Source of the DNA: Petunia secreta
Lineage: Eukaryota; Streptophyta; Magnoliopsida; Solanales; Solanaceae
Length of the DNA stretch: 64,000 nucleotides
Assembly: GCA_029990175.1 (NCBI GenBank)
Contig: JARKIP010000005.1
Location: 53,867,001 to 53,931,000 of the forward strand
Direction of reading: 5' to 3'
The translations under genes and the position numbers were made by a program. Shown piece by piece: positions 31,714 through 41,765 of this stretch; the first letter of the stretch is position 1; each line of letters starts with the position of its first letter. The notes beneath the pieces are model-generated. The model had not been told where the DNA came from. It made no database searches and saw only the letters and a list, made by a program, of their open reading frames with translations.

Positions 31714-33094
31714 ACCATGGGGTTAGCTTTAGATTTACCATGCTTGCACTCAAGGTAATTTTTGCAAAGCTTTTCAACTTGCACCCCCATCTTTGGCCAA
31801 TGGAATTGTTCCATGAGAATGGCCAAGGTCTTGTTTCTCCCAAAGTGTCCCATCAAGCCCCCACAATGTGCTTCACGAATAAGTAATTCTCTCCAAGAGG
31901 ACTCGGGAACAACAACTCTACCATTTTTAAAGATATAGCCATCAACCCATTGGTACTTCTCAACTCTTTCTCCCTTCTCAAGAGCTTCATGAATGCTATT
32001 TAGCTTAGGGTCTTGCGCATACATCAATTTAATGCTCTCAAAACCCATGAGCTTGGAGGCAAGAGTGGTGGCTAGAGAAAACTTCCTAGAAAGTGCATCC
32101 GCCACAACATTGTCTTTCCCTTTCTTGTATTGAATGACATAGGGAAAAGACTCAATGAACTCTACCCACTTGGCATGACGCTTGTTCAAGTTCTCTTGGC
32201 CCCTAAGATGTTTCAGTGATTCATGAGCACTCTTAATCACAAAGTAGGCTATGGATTTTCCATCTTGCATTAAAACACCACCAATTCCCACCTCCGAGGC
32301 ATCACATTCAACCTCAAATGCCTTTCTAAAGTCGGGCAATTGCAATAGAGGGGCGGTACTCAACCTACTTTTCAATTCTTGGAAGGCCTTCTCTTGAGGC
32401 TCTCCTAAACCAAAAGGTTTGTCCTTCTTCACCAATTCGGTGAGTGGAGCGGCAATGGGGCTAAAGTCTTTCACAAATCGTCTATAAAAACTAACAAGAC
32501 CATGAAAGCTCCTCACTTGAGTCACGATAGTGTGAGTAGGCCAATCACGAATGGCCTCTACCTTGGACTCATCCACCTCCACTCCTTGGGCACCCACAAC
32601 AAACCCAAGGAAGACTACCTTCTCAACACTAAAGGCACACTTTTTAAAATTAGCATAGAGCTTTTCGGCTCTCAACACTTCAAGCACTTGCCTTAAGTGA
32701 TCAACATGGTCGTCTATTGATTTACTATAGATCAATATATCATCAAAGTAGACGACCACAAACTTGTTAATGAATGGATTTAGTACGTGGTTCATTAACC
32801 TCATGAAAGTACTAGGTGCATTGGAGAGGCCAAAGGGTCAAACCATTCATATAAACCAAACTTGGTCTTGAATGCGATTTTCCATTCATCCCCGGGTTTC
32901 ATCCAGATTTGATGGTAGCCGGACCTAAGGTCTATCTTCGAAAATATACTAGAATCACTATGCTCATCAAGCATATAATGTAAACGAGGTATGGGATGTC
33001 GATACTTTACCGTGATCTTGTTGACGTACGACAATCCACACAAATCATCAGACTGCCATCCTTCTTTCGAACAAGGATCACGGGCACAGCACAA
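31674..33094 (-). pseudogene. Reverse transcriptase-RNase H and integrase N-terminus of E3
   Basis: 33094-32801: KITVKYRHPIPRLHYMLDE and FSKIDLRSGYHQIWMKPGDE (RT motifs, first catalytic Asp). After a frameshift, the 376-codon frame from 32804 has KFVVVYFDDILIYSKS (YFDD variant of the YxDD box), KKCAFSVEKVVFLGFVVGAQ, RNase H starting FEVECDASEVGIGGVLMQDG and KDNVVADALSRK. It then reaches the integrase zinc domain: REAHCGGLMGHFGRNKTLAI and the Cys pair in LCKNYLECKHGKSKA, with one Cys of the expected pair replaced by Tyr. Few lesions overall. Confidence 0.88.
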
Positions 33095-34440
33095 GGACTC
33101 AAGCTCTCCCTCACCAAGCCTTTGGTAAGCAATTCATCTACTTGCTTTTGCAACTCCCTTGTGTCCTCGGGATTGCTTCTATATGCCGGGTTGTTTGGGA
33201 TTTGGGATCCCGGGACAAAGTCAATTTGATGTTCAATACCCCTCAAAGGAGGTAAACCACCCGACATCTCATCCGGGAACATGTCCCCAAAATCCTTCAA
33301 AATATTTTCAAAAGCACTAGGCAAAGGGTTAGAAGAATAATCAAATTCGGAAGTAAGAATCATACCTTTGTGCACTAGGCAAATGAGCAGTTTGTTGCCA
33401 TCATTTCCTTTCAATAGCTCACCCGGTTGCATCATGGCACATATGCTACCGGTGGAAGATGGTGGAGTCACCACCAAGCTCTCGGCCAAAGGACTAGTCT
33501 CAACAACCGACTTAGCCTTTGCCACCTCTCTTAACTCCCTCATCCGCTTGTAATCATCACTTGCTTGCTTGGGAGTCAAGGGCTTAAGCACAAACTTCTT
33601 TCCCTCATGCTTGACCGTGTAGGTGTTGGCACGGCCATCATGAATCACATGTCTATCAAATTGCCATGGCCTTCTAAATAGAAGGTGGCATGCTTGCATA
33701 GGTACCACATCAAACATGTGTTCATCCACATAGTTCCCTATCTTGAACTTAATCATGACTTGCTTAACCACTTTCAATTCACCACACTCACTAAGCCATT
33801 GCAAACGATAAGGATTGGGGTCTTTCAAAGTGGGTATCTTCAATTGGGAAACTAGTGTTTGGCTAATGACATTAGCACAACTTCCCGAGTCAATAATCAT
33901 GGAGCAAACAATACCCATGACTCGGCATCTAGCATGGAAAAGTTTTTCCCTTTGCAATGTCTCACTATCCTCCACAAACATGGAACCTAAACTCCTCCTC
34001 ACAACAAGGAAGGCATGAGGATCATCATCCTCAATTGCATCCTCCTCCACATCAACCTCCTCATCACCCTCTACTCCCCCATCCTCGGGTTCACTATCTT
34101 GTTCATAAACCAACTCACCCACCACAACCGTAGTTTTTTGGGTAGGGCAATCTATGGCAATATGTCCATAACCCTTACATTTATAGCATTGAGTAGAAGT
34201 AGAAGTAGGATTGCTCAAGTGAGTTTTAGAGTTACCTTCTACTTGTGGTGTGGACTTCTCATAAGGCTTCTTCACATCTTTGCTAGTAATTGCACCACTT
34301 GTGTTTGGGAACCTTGCATTTGGAGTAGGAGTCTTCCACTCCTTTGGCTTACTCATGGGAGTGGTAGTGCTACTCTTGTAGCGAGTGGACTTCTCTTCTT
34401 TGAGCCATTTCTCGGCTTCAACCGCATCATCATAGAGATC
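33007..34440 (-). pseudogene. Zinc knuckle, protease and RT start of E3
   Basis: A 449-codon open frame (34356-33007) that is also open upstream to about 34440. CCHC knuckle CYKCKGYGHIAIDC at about 34185-34144. An acidic stretch (Glu/Asp-rich, about 34100-34000) follows. Protease active site SMIIDSGSCANVISQTLV at about 33905-33850, with DSG in place of DTG. Then DVVPMQACHLLFRRPWQFD, and RT N-terminal LPPLRGIEHQIDFVPGSQIP and SPCAVPVILVRKKDGSLMIC. It ends by frameshift at 33007, where the next RT frame continues. Confidence 0.85.
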
Positions 34441-34441
34441 A

Positions 34442-35584
34442 TTAGTGGTTGTCGTACTTGTGGAACTTCAATTGAGAGGCTATGTCCCGATTCAAACCAC
34501 TTCTAAAACGGATCTCCGTCGGTTCATTATCTTCCCCATCCAAGTCTAGGGTCATCCGAATTTGCTCAAACTCATTGAAGTATTCTCCAACCGTCTTGTA
34601 ACCTTGCTTCAACTCATAGAGGCGTTTGTATTGGGCATGACAATATTGCTCGGTCAAATACTTCTCATCCATCACTCGAATCAATTCTCCCCAAGTAACT
34701 TTGATGGCCATGGAATTTCTCCTCCTATTTCTCTTGACTGATTCCCACCAAGTAGAAGCAAAGGACTCAAAAGAAGAGATTGCATACTTGGCCTTCTTCT
34801 CTTCGGTCATATCATTGGTGTCGAATATTTTCTCCATGGACAACTTCCAATCAATGTACTCCACCTGTTCACTACTCCCTTTGAATGAAGGAATAGCGAG
34901 CTTCACACTATTAAGATTGTTATTATCTCGACCCCCTTGGTAAGGCTCCATTTGGCCTCCAACGTTGTCTCCATAACCACCAAAATCCCTTCTAGCATTC
35001 CCTCCAACATTCCCTATGGGTGGCCCTTGACCTCAGCCTCTACCTCTATCAACATTACGTCCCCAATTCATGGCTCTCCCATTTGGATTAGGGGCTCCAC
35101 AGTCATTATCACCATAATCTTCCTCCTCCCCTTCTTGGGCTTCATCAACTTGCCCAAGAGGTTGAACATTTCGAATAGGTCCGGGAAGTGGAATGTTTCT
35201 TTGGGGATTTCCCATTATGTGAGGAATGCTCACTCATTGGGTATTACCCAACACTTGTTCATTTCGATCACGATCTTCCCTTACCCGTTGTTGTTGCCTA
35301 AGCAACTCAACAACTTGCTCCGGGGTAAAGGTAGGACTACTTGAGCCTTTACCGGCATCAACTTGGACACTCGGGGTCCCTTTCTCAACATGGGCTCTCG
35401 GGGTCCCTTTATCCTCTTGGACGCTCGGGGTCCCTTGCTCACCTTGGGTACTTGAGGTCCCCCTTTCAAGAGATTCCATCCTTTGACTCATGACATCCAT
35501 TTTAGCAAGGATGCTAGCCAAAGCATTCTTTACAAAATCTTCACCTTCGTTGGCCATTGTACCTACAACAATCAAAACAAGCAA
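34442..35584 (-). pseudogene. gag of E3
   Basis: Starts about 35584 (alternative ATG just inside, MANEGEDFVKNALASILAKM). The same frame continues to 34442 with TGA codons at 35234-35236 and 35033-35035, then shifts by one base near 34450 into the zinc-knuckle frame. The N-terminal part has three Glu/Gly/Thr repeats (GEQGTPSVQEDKGTP-like). The capsid core is around 34951-34500: LAIPSFKGSSEQVEYIDWKL, SFESFASTWWESVKR and YFNEFEQIRMTLDLDGED. Only three lesions separate it from an open gag. Confidence 0.85.
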
Positions 35585-36726
35585 AAAAGATTAGAGTAAA
35601 AGTCATCACTCGCTCCCTCACTTTGATTGTCTCTTGGGTTCACTCAAATGGGGTAGGTTCACATAAGCTTGAGATCAATGGCAATCTCGTAGTTGTGCAA
35701 CTTCCTCGATAATCAATCCAAGTCACAAGAACCAAATGCTCTTCGGGAAGAGTGGAGTTGATGTGACTAGATGAACGTTAAGCTATATAGGTGCGCACTT
35801 GAAGAAAAAATTCACTATGACTCTTCTGTGATCTCTACTCTCCTCTAAGCACGAAGGTCCTAAGCGCTCAATGAATTAGTATTAATTAGGTAGGAGTGTT
35901 ACCCTCAAATTACTAACCGGAAGCAACGTAAACAAACAGACACGAAAACCTAGAGAAATGAACTACCCGGAGACCTCCAGTGAACTGAGCAGTCCGCCTA
36001 GTCAGTGGGGCGGTCCGCCTGGTTTTTGTCAAGTTTAGGCAGTAGGGTGGGGAAGGCGGTCCGCCCAAGGGTGGGGCGCTCCGCCTAGACCTGTGTCCAA
36101 CCCTCCACCAAAATGTGATTTTGGTGTTCTTCAAGCAAATTTCCAACGATTTCAAGGTGTTTTTGATAATGGATGATATCCAAAGTTGTTTTATGCTATA
36201 ACAAACAAACCCCAATGGTTTAATCCAACAAACAACCAACAATCAACTTGTTACAAGAATTTGGAGCAAGTTCTTCAAAAAAAATTTAAAAATTTCAAGA
36301 TTCAAAATCTCGATTTTCATTCTGCTACTCCAAATGATGTTATGGGGGTATGAAAACGAAAGGTTAACTATATAGAACAATCCCCGATACCAAACATCCA
36401 AGAAATCATAACAACAAATAAGTTCTAGCAAATTTTCTGAATTCCTCAACTTTGAGATTTGATTTTCAAGATTTTGATTCACAACTCCAAAATGTGTTTT
36501 GTTGGTACCCAATTTCGAGAATACGTAAAAAAAAAATCCCCGATAATTAACACCAACAATATCGCAACAACCAACGATTTCTAGCAAATTTTGGAGATTT
36601 CTAGCTTTTTTGAATTTTTTTATTTTTCTTCAAATTTTGCAAGAACAACAATAACAATAACACTAAGGCACGATTAAAACGCTACGAACAAGGAACGAGG
36701 GTTTGTGGAAACAACACCCGAGCCTT
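35585..36726. other. Leader (5' UTR) of E3
   Basis: About 1.1 kb between PBS and gag with no coding frame. Includes four GCGGTCCGCC-type units at 35985-36090 related to the LTR repeat cluster, and near-repeated AT-rich segments at 36240-36620 (CGATTTCTAGCAAATTTT-type) that look like a diverged tandem duplication. Confidence 0.6.
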
Positions 36727-36738
36727 GCTCTGATACCA
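36727..36738 (-). promoter_or_regulatory. Primer-binding site of E3 (initiator tRNA-Met type)
   Basis: TGGTATCAGAGC on the minus strand, two bases after the LTR end at 36741. Confidence 0.88.
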
Positions 36739-36740
36739 AC

Positions 36741-37537
36741 TGATAAGGGGCAAACTATGGAAGCGATAAATAAAGATAAAAAGCGAGACGCGATAAGAAC
36801 ACTTACACGGTAGCACCAAGGAACGATGTTTTGATACACCCTCAATTCGAGTCAAGTAGAACTTACGCTAAGCAACTATCTTCAAGAGACACCCCGCTCA
36901 AGCAAATAGAATGATCAAAGAGGATTGAAGAGAACCATGGAATCCACCAATTGATTCAAGCCAAAAGATTACAAGTGTTTAGAGAGCAATTCTCATCAAT
37001 GTTCAATATTCAAGCTAAGTTAATAGCAATAAATGATGAAGGGTGTATTTATTTCACCCTTTTACAACTAATTAAAATGTCTAAAAAGCCCCTAGGTAGA
37101 TAGAAACACAATAGAACTAACTAGGGCTATAATAGGAAGTTCACACAAAATGATGGGACATTCAGGGATTTGGGCGCCCCGCCTAGGCTCACTGGGCGCT
37201 CCGCCTGGTGGAGCCATGACCCAGGCGCTCCGCCCATGGGTAAGGTGCTCTGCCTTGTGAGCACCACTGCCAAGGTGGCTATGCGCTCCGCCCCATGGCT
37301 GGGCGCTCCGCCTGGTGGCTGCCTTGCTTGGGCGCTCCACCTATGGTGCTAGGCGCTCCGCCTGGTGCCCTGTAGCCTTCCATTCCTCTTTCCAATGAGC
37401 TCAACAGTATGATCTTCCAATGGTCTCCAGAGCTCGTATCATCAACGCCCTTCCGAATCAAGTATAAGTGAGCATCATGAAGTGCTTTGGCTTGGCATCT
37501 AGTAAAGGGCCTTGAGGTGGTGGTTTTCCCCGCATCA
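36741..37537 (-). repeat. 5' LTR of E3
   Basis: TGATAAGGGG...CGCATCA, 797 bp, close to the 3' LTR but with visible differences and the same eight-unit GC-rich cluster (37165-37370). Confidence 0.9.
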
Positions 37538-37542
37538 GAAGA
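37538..37542. repeat. Target-site duplication of E3 (right)
   Basis: GAAGA, as at 30010-30014. Joining the T2 sequence across the two restores the T1-like order. Confidence 0.85.
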
Positions 37543-38110
37543 CTATGCTAATCATATGGCCAAGAAAGTACGAATGCAGGTCTTGGGTTGCAATGATAAC
37601 GAGGTTGCAATGATAACGACCCCAATAAACTGAGTGGCAAAAGGCAGAAACCTGTCTCGGCGCGAAGGTCTTTTGGTGGCATACTTCGCGGGAAATTGCC
37701 TCCCATTCTCTTCTCGTACAAGGACTGCATTCCATGCTATATTTAAGCTCGAAACATACAGCAACAGATGCTCATCGGGCTCTAGCTTAGGTATTGCTGG
37801 AAGCTATAGGAGCTTTACCCTGGGCTACTGTCATGTAACTCTGTATCAGCCATAGGGGTCTCCTTGCCTCCGCACCACCTCAGAGAGCTGACATACCAAT
37901 TCTGTCGCTTTGGGGAGTAGCTGATCCATCATTAATAATCGATCATGCAGTTTACTAATCTCTTCGTTGGCCTCTCGTTCCATGGCCTCAAACTCGATGA
38001 ACTCCTCTTCGGTCATGCTTACTTTGGCTATTGGCCCAACGCTAAGATTCTCGTCATAAGTAGGATAATATTCTCCAAGTGAAGACCGCTCACCCGTAAG
38101 TCATTAACCC
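37543..38110 (-). pseudogene. T2 segment joining protease to RNase H (RT missing)
   Basis: The minus strand reads KLHDRLLMMDQLLPKATELV (37960-37900), then KLEPDEHLLLYVSSLNIAWN and VLVREENGRQFPAKYATK (37800-37660). The first piece matches T1 (10840-10900) and the second is the RNase H/tether start. In both elements nothing resembling the RT fingers or palm lies between, although a complete RT would need about 1 kb. Confidence 0.7.
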
Positions 38111-38587
38111 CATGTAAATTTGGGTATCTGAAGACTTGATGGAGTGTTGAGAGTACTCCCTTAATACCATGTATCCATATTGCTATTCATCATCTAGAAG
38201 GGAGTAATGCTCATTGCGCACGCTATATGGACCAGTAGAGCTAGTTCTCCAACACGTTCTTCTCATCAGTCATTGAAGCTAACTATGTTTCGAGGACTTA
38301 AAGCTACTTAGTGGCGTTGGCATATATTCTGCAACATCTCCATCCAAATAATATTCACACTAATCTTCGGATCGATCAGAGCTCGCTGGATGAGAAGGTC
38401 GGACACTTCTATGGAAACGACGAGGTCACTCTAGTGCCCTCCTTCTTCCTCCAGGCTGACGGATTGGATTGAGCAATGCCCCCAACTATGTGGTCCCCCA
38501 AGTTGTGGCTGGTTCGAGAACTATGAAGATTAAATTAATGGTCCTCAAATTTTTAGAATATGGCGCTTTCGAACGCGTGGTCCTTCT
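38111..38587 (-). pseudogene. Aspartic protease region of T2
   Basis: Weak, frameshifted match to the T1 protease, including the segment corresponding to STLHQVF at about 38150-38130 and the preceding LGRPWIH region around 38170. The active site could not be read. Confidence 0.5.
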
Positions 38588-39766
38588 TCAATCATGTTTT
38601 TCAGGTTGTCCTTCTTTCAATAAAAGCACAATTTCAATCATCAAGGCCTTGCAATCGACCGTTGTGTGGGCACCGCTGCGGTGAAAATCGCAATAGGGCA
38701 TTGCATTTCTCCCTTTTGCTCCTTTTATGGTAGGCGGCCATCGGAACCTTGGACCTAGTTCTCCAAAGTGATTGGCAACTAAATCCACAGCGTTGACTTG
38801 CAAACCAAAATCTTTGATGTTACGGGACTCTGTCAACTTTTCTTGGGATCTAGATCCCTGGGAATTGCTTTGCTTTTCGATTCCCGCCTGGTTTTGAACT
38901 TTTGCTTTTGTTCTTCTTCTGTCCCCCTCACTTTCTAGAGATGGACTCCCTGCTCTCTTCCTTCGCTCAGCTTTGGGGTTCAGGGAATGGTTTAGCTCCA
39001 AGTGAAGCTTTTCAGTATAACTATAATGCAATGCGCGCCATGTTGTCACAGGATGTTGAGTCAAACTCCACTGCAATTCTCTGGTGGCTAACGACCCCTT
39101 CGAGGTCAGAATTTTGCCGAAGGCTACCACATCAATATTATCGGAGACTGGAGGAAGTTCCATGTGTTCCCGCTGATGGATCTCAAAGATGTCCTCCATG
39201 CACTTCTCCCGCTTGCAGGAACAAGAATGCGCTTTCTTGAATAAGTCCTGCATCTGAGTGAATGATTTGATAGAGCCTATTGGTAGCTGGGTGTACCAAG
39301 CAAGGGCACTTTTGGTCAAAGTTGAGCCAAAACTCTTCAACGGAGGAAACTGAATTTCTTCATCGGTGATCTCGTTACTCTTTATAGCAGTGTAATGCGT
39401 AGCAATATGCTCATCCGGATCAGTTGTTCCATCATACATCACGTTATCCGGTAGGCGAAAGTGCTTTGGTATGCGGACCGCTGCAACAATTTCTTTGTAA
39501 GCATGCTTTGAAAACTTTTGCTCATCGATCGTGGTAACTTTGGGTGGTGCACCCGGCCCGTTACCAATTCGATCATGGATGGCCTTCATCTCTTTTATGA
39601 GGTCCTGAATGACTGGCGCTCCTTTAAGGTCTTGATTGTTGATTTTCGATGAACCTTCAGGGGCGACATCCATGCTTAGCTTGCGGGTAGGGAGGGATGC
39701 TGGTGAATGGTTCGTGGGCGCTGGTCCTCTCGCGGATGCTCGCCTCTGAGATGATCCAGAAAACAT
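38588..39766 (-). CDS. gag of T2 (392-codon open frame, N-terminus separated)
   Basis: The longest undamaged gag here. After a Ser/Pro/Ala-rich start (MFSGSSQRRASARGPAPTNH) come HAYKEIVAAVRIPKHFRLPD, ALAWYTQLPIGSIKSFTQMQ, DLFKKAHS and GKILTSKGSLATRELQWSLT (capsid core, residues about 90-250). An Arg/Lys/Glu-rich linker follows (about 265-325), then VAFG-type text VDLVANHFGELGPRFRWPPT, and a knuckle-like YCDFHRSGAHTTVDCKALMI near the end. The natural start is probably ATG at 40050 (MSDDSSNILKNTVDV), matching T1, but that part ends in a stop and shifts frame before 39766. Compared with T1 about 12 residues are missing after EIHQRE. Product: particle protein for packaging element RNA. Confidence 0.75.
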   Translation of the reverse strand: MFSGSSQRRASARGPAPTNHSPASLPTRKLSMDVAPEGSSKINNQDLKGAPVIQDLIKEMKAIHDRIGNGPGAPPKVTTIDEQKFSKHAYKEIVAAVRIPKHFRLPDNVMYDGTTDPDEHIATHYTAIKSNEITDEEIQFPPLKSFGSTLTKSALAWYTQLPIGSIKSFTQMQDLFKKAHSCSCKREKCMEDIFEIHQREHMELPPVSDNIDVVAFGKILTSKGSLATRELQWSLTQHPVTTWRALHYSYTEKLHLELNHSLNPKAERRKRAGSPSLESEGDRRRTKAKVQNQAGIEKQSNSQGSRSQEKLTESRNIKDFGLQVNAVDLVANHFGELGPRFRWPPTIKGAKGRNAMPYCDFHRSGAHTTVDCKALMIEIVLLLKEGQPEKHD

Positions 39767-40050
39767 CGTTCCTAAATTCTAAGATTTCCCTTCGACCGTG
39801 TTGCTCGAGTTCCGATCTGCTTGTTCGGACATAGTTTTGAGGAGATTAATAAGAAAACCTCTAAATTAAGAATTACCTTGCGGTGGTTGGTCACCTTCCC
39901 CATCACTGGTGACATGGATTGCCTTATGGGAAGGGTCGTTCGGTTGTTCAACTGGATCCTTAGGCTGCACGCTGGGATCACTGGATCCTTCATGGATTCA
40001 TCTTACACATCTACAGTGTTCTTCAGAATGTTGCTACTATCATCGGACAT
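39767..40050 (-). pseudogene. Detached N-terminal part of T2 gag
   Basis: ATG at 40050 starts MSDDSSNILKNTVDV and stops after about 15 codons. The following DNA matches the T1 gag N-terminus (NLEVFLLISSKLCPNKQIGT in a shifted frame against LKDFLINLHTTLPERAEQNS in T1). Confidence 0.6.
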
Positions 40051-40089
40051 GATTGCGCCTTTTCCCTCATAGAATACCTACAATTGTTT

Positions 40090-40112
40090 GGGCCCTACGA
40101 TGGGTGCCAAAC
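40090..40112 (-). promoter_or_regulatory. Primer-binding site of T2
   Basis: The minus strand reads GTTTGGCACCCATCGTAGGG directly after the LTR end ATAAACA; same site as in T1. Confidence 0.65.
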
Positions 40113-40581
40113 TGTTTATGCCTAGGTTAAACAATTAATTTAGAATGAGGTCACAAGAAATATATTAAATACGACGGAAAGGTAAGTAAGTAAAAGAGAG
40201 AAATAATGAGCAAGAAAAGTAAAGTATTCTTATTCCTTGAGAATAGCCAAATTATGTGGTGGATCGCTTGATTATACAATACAATGTATGGAGAATTATT
40301 TATAGTAGGGGATTCCCAGTCCTAAATAAGGTAAAATAAAAAGACTAATAAGGCCATCGGCCTATAACTCATGGCAGTGGTATACTGAATCTTAACTAGG
40401 AGACTGTAAACCTAAGGCGTTGGAATGTATGCTCTACATCCTATGGCTATACCGCCTGAATGGTCGTTGGCCCAAGGAGCGGGTGTATATCCTCTGTGCT
40501 GGGTAACTTGTAAGATAAGCCTAGTATTGCTAGCTGGACTTGTATCCACATAATAGTAGGTGGCGTATTTTTGCCCACACA
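40113..40581 (-). repeat. 5' LTR of T2
   Basis: Plus strand TGTTTATGCC...GCCCACACA, 469 bp. TATA (TATAAATAATTC on the minus strand) near 40286-40297. The flanking ACAAA at 40582-40586 matches the left side. Confidence 0.88.
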
Positions 40582-40614
40582 ACAAATGCGTCTATAATTA
40601 AGCAACTCGGTAAC
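40582..40614 (-). repeat. Last recognisable piece of the C1 5' LTR
   Basis: ACAAATGCGTCTATAATTAAG matches the C1 3' LTR at 17485-17505 and continues the copy broken by T2. T3 begins at 40615. Confidence 0.7.
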
Positions 40615-41084
40615 TGTTTATGCCTAAATTTGTATGTCTAGGTTGAACACTTAAATTTATGAAAGGGTCACAAGCAATATATTAAAATACGATGGAAAAG
40701 TAAGTAAATATAGAGGAAAGAAAGTAAAGATTTTTATTTCTTGAGAATAGCCGGATTCAGTGGTGAATCGCTTGATGCACAATACCATATAAGCAGAGGT
40801 ATTTATAGTAGTGATTACCCAGTCCTAATTATGGTACAATACAAAGACTAAAGAGACTCATGGGCCTTTGAACTCAAGGAGGTATATACAAAACCCTAAC
40901 TAGGATACTGTAACCCTAAGGCGGCAGGATGTATGCCTTGCACCCTACGCTCGTACCGCCTGAACGGTCGTAACTCATATAACAGGCGTGTATGCTTTGT
41001 GCCCAGTGACTTGTATGATAAGTCTAGTCCCGCTAGTACGACTCGTAGCCTTGTAGTAATAGGTGGCTTATTTTTTCCCACACA
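40615..41084 (-). repeat. 3' LTR of T3
   Basis: Plus strand TGTTTATGCC...TCCCACACA, 470 bp, followed by CCAGTCCCCCCACTTGCTGA (reverse complement of the PPT). TATA on the minus strand near 40796-40806. Confidence 0.85.
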
Positions 41085-41402
41085 CCCAGTCCCCCCACTT
41101 GCTGAGTGATGATGCAAGCTGTCAGGAAGTGAAAGAAGCGTGATAGAAGACGTAAAGGTGTGACTGTACCGATGCTCGTCTCCTGCCTCTTCGCATGTGT
41201 TGTATTAAATGAAAATGCATTGGTACAGTGACGTGTTCCTCCATGATTCGAGGGGTTTTCTGCGTATCTTCCCAATAATGTCGCCGCTCTGATCATATCC
41301 GATAATTATGTGGATACACATCATGTAAACCGCAGTAATCATAAATAGATCCCACATGACCAAGATCGTTCAGCTTCTCATTCAAGAATCCTCTTAGGCA
41401 TG

Positions 41403-41410
41403 TATATATA
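41403..41410 (+). promoter_or_regulatory. TATA box candidate of T3 antisense ORF
   Basis: TATATATA in CATGTATATATACG, 107 bp before ATG 41517; spacing as in T2. Confidence 0.45.
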
Positions 41411-41516
41411 CGTCGTAACTGTAGAGGATTTTTCATCGATCTCAAAATTATTTTAAGAATTTCCATCCTAAAGACAAACATTCTTCCAGCCTTAATATTA
41501 AATCCATCTTTTAGCC

Positions 41517-41765
41517 ATGGCACAAGGACCAAACTTCCTCCTTGCACACTTCAGAGCCCTGGACCATCTTTCTGCCACTTTTAACTATGAAGGTGATGGT
41601 CAAATGCAGCATCAAACACCCAAGCAGGAAGACGAAAACAACAACCTTTCTATTGAATGTTATCCGTCTGTGGTTATGAGGGACAATATTACTCGTATCA
41701 GGCTAGATTGTAAGTGGCCTGATGTTTTAGATTACAAACTCTGCAACCAAGAGGCTACACTTTAG
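41517..41765 (+). pseudogene. Antisense ORF of T3, truncated and fused to copia LTR
   Basis: ATG 41517: MAQGPNFLLAHFRALDHLSA, then FNYEGDGQMQHQTPKQEDEN and CYPSVVMRDNITRIRLDCKW PDV. The part NFLL.HF...FN.EGDG resembles the T0 antisense ORF at 355-450, and SI...S...R...DVL has a looser match in T2. The last 11 codons (DYKLCNQEATL) come from C2 LTR sequence after the junction at about 41735, so the frame is an accidental chimera. No known domain. Confidence 0.5.

Larger units (their letters stand above)
30015..37537 (-). mobile_element. E3: Ty3/gypsy chromovirus-like element nested in T2
   Basis: LTRs 30015-30810 (796 bp) and 36741-37537 (797 bp), both TGAT...ATCA, with GAAGA duplications outside. 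Minus-strand order: tRNA-Met PBS, gag, CCHC, protease, RT, RNase H, integrase with a GPY/F-like C-terminus, PPT. Most frames are long and breaks few, so this is among the youngest insertions here and certainly younger than T2. Confidence 0.92.
26677..40581 (-). mobile_element. T2: Tat-lineage element, minus strand, interrupted by E3
   Basis: Bounded by LTRs 26677-27154 (3') and 40113-40581 (5') with identical ACAAA duplications. Interior on the minus strand: PBS, gag (39766-38588), protease remains, RNase H/tether and integrase-junction remnant, then an ORF on the plus strand (27548-28126) and a PPT. E3 (30015-37537) is inserted in the RNase H region. Without E3 the element is about 6.4 kb, the same as T1. 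No RT palm or integrase core. Confidence 0.9.
40615..41735 (-). mobile_element. T3: truncated element of the T1/T2 family (3' LTR and antisense ORF start)
   Basis: 3' LTR 40615-41084, then the PPT on the minus strand, then the promoter and first part of an antisense ORF on the plus strand. It ends abruptly at about 41735, where copia LTR sequence (C2) starts. Same orientation as T2 and only 28 bp from the T2 duplication. Confidence 0.75.

Noticed and set aside
34015..34506. 163-codon plus-strand frame in E3
   Set aside because: Complement of the gag/zinc-knuckle region; hydrophobic only because the complementary strand codes acidic residues.
38902..39240. 112-codon plus-strand frame inside T2
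   Set aside because: Shadow of the minus-strand T2 gag frame.
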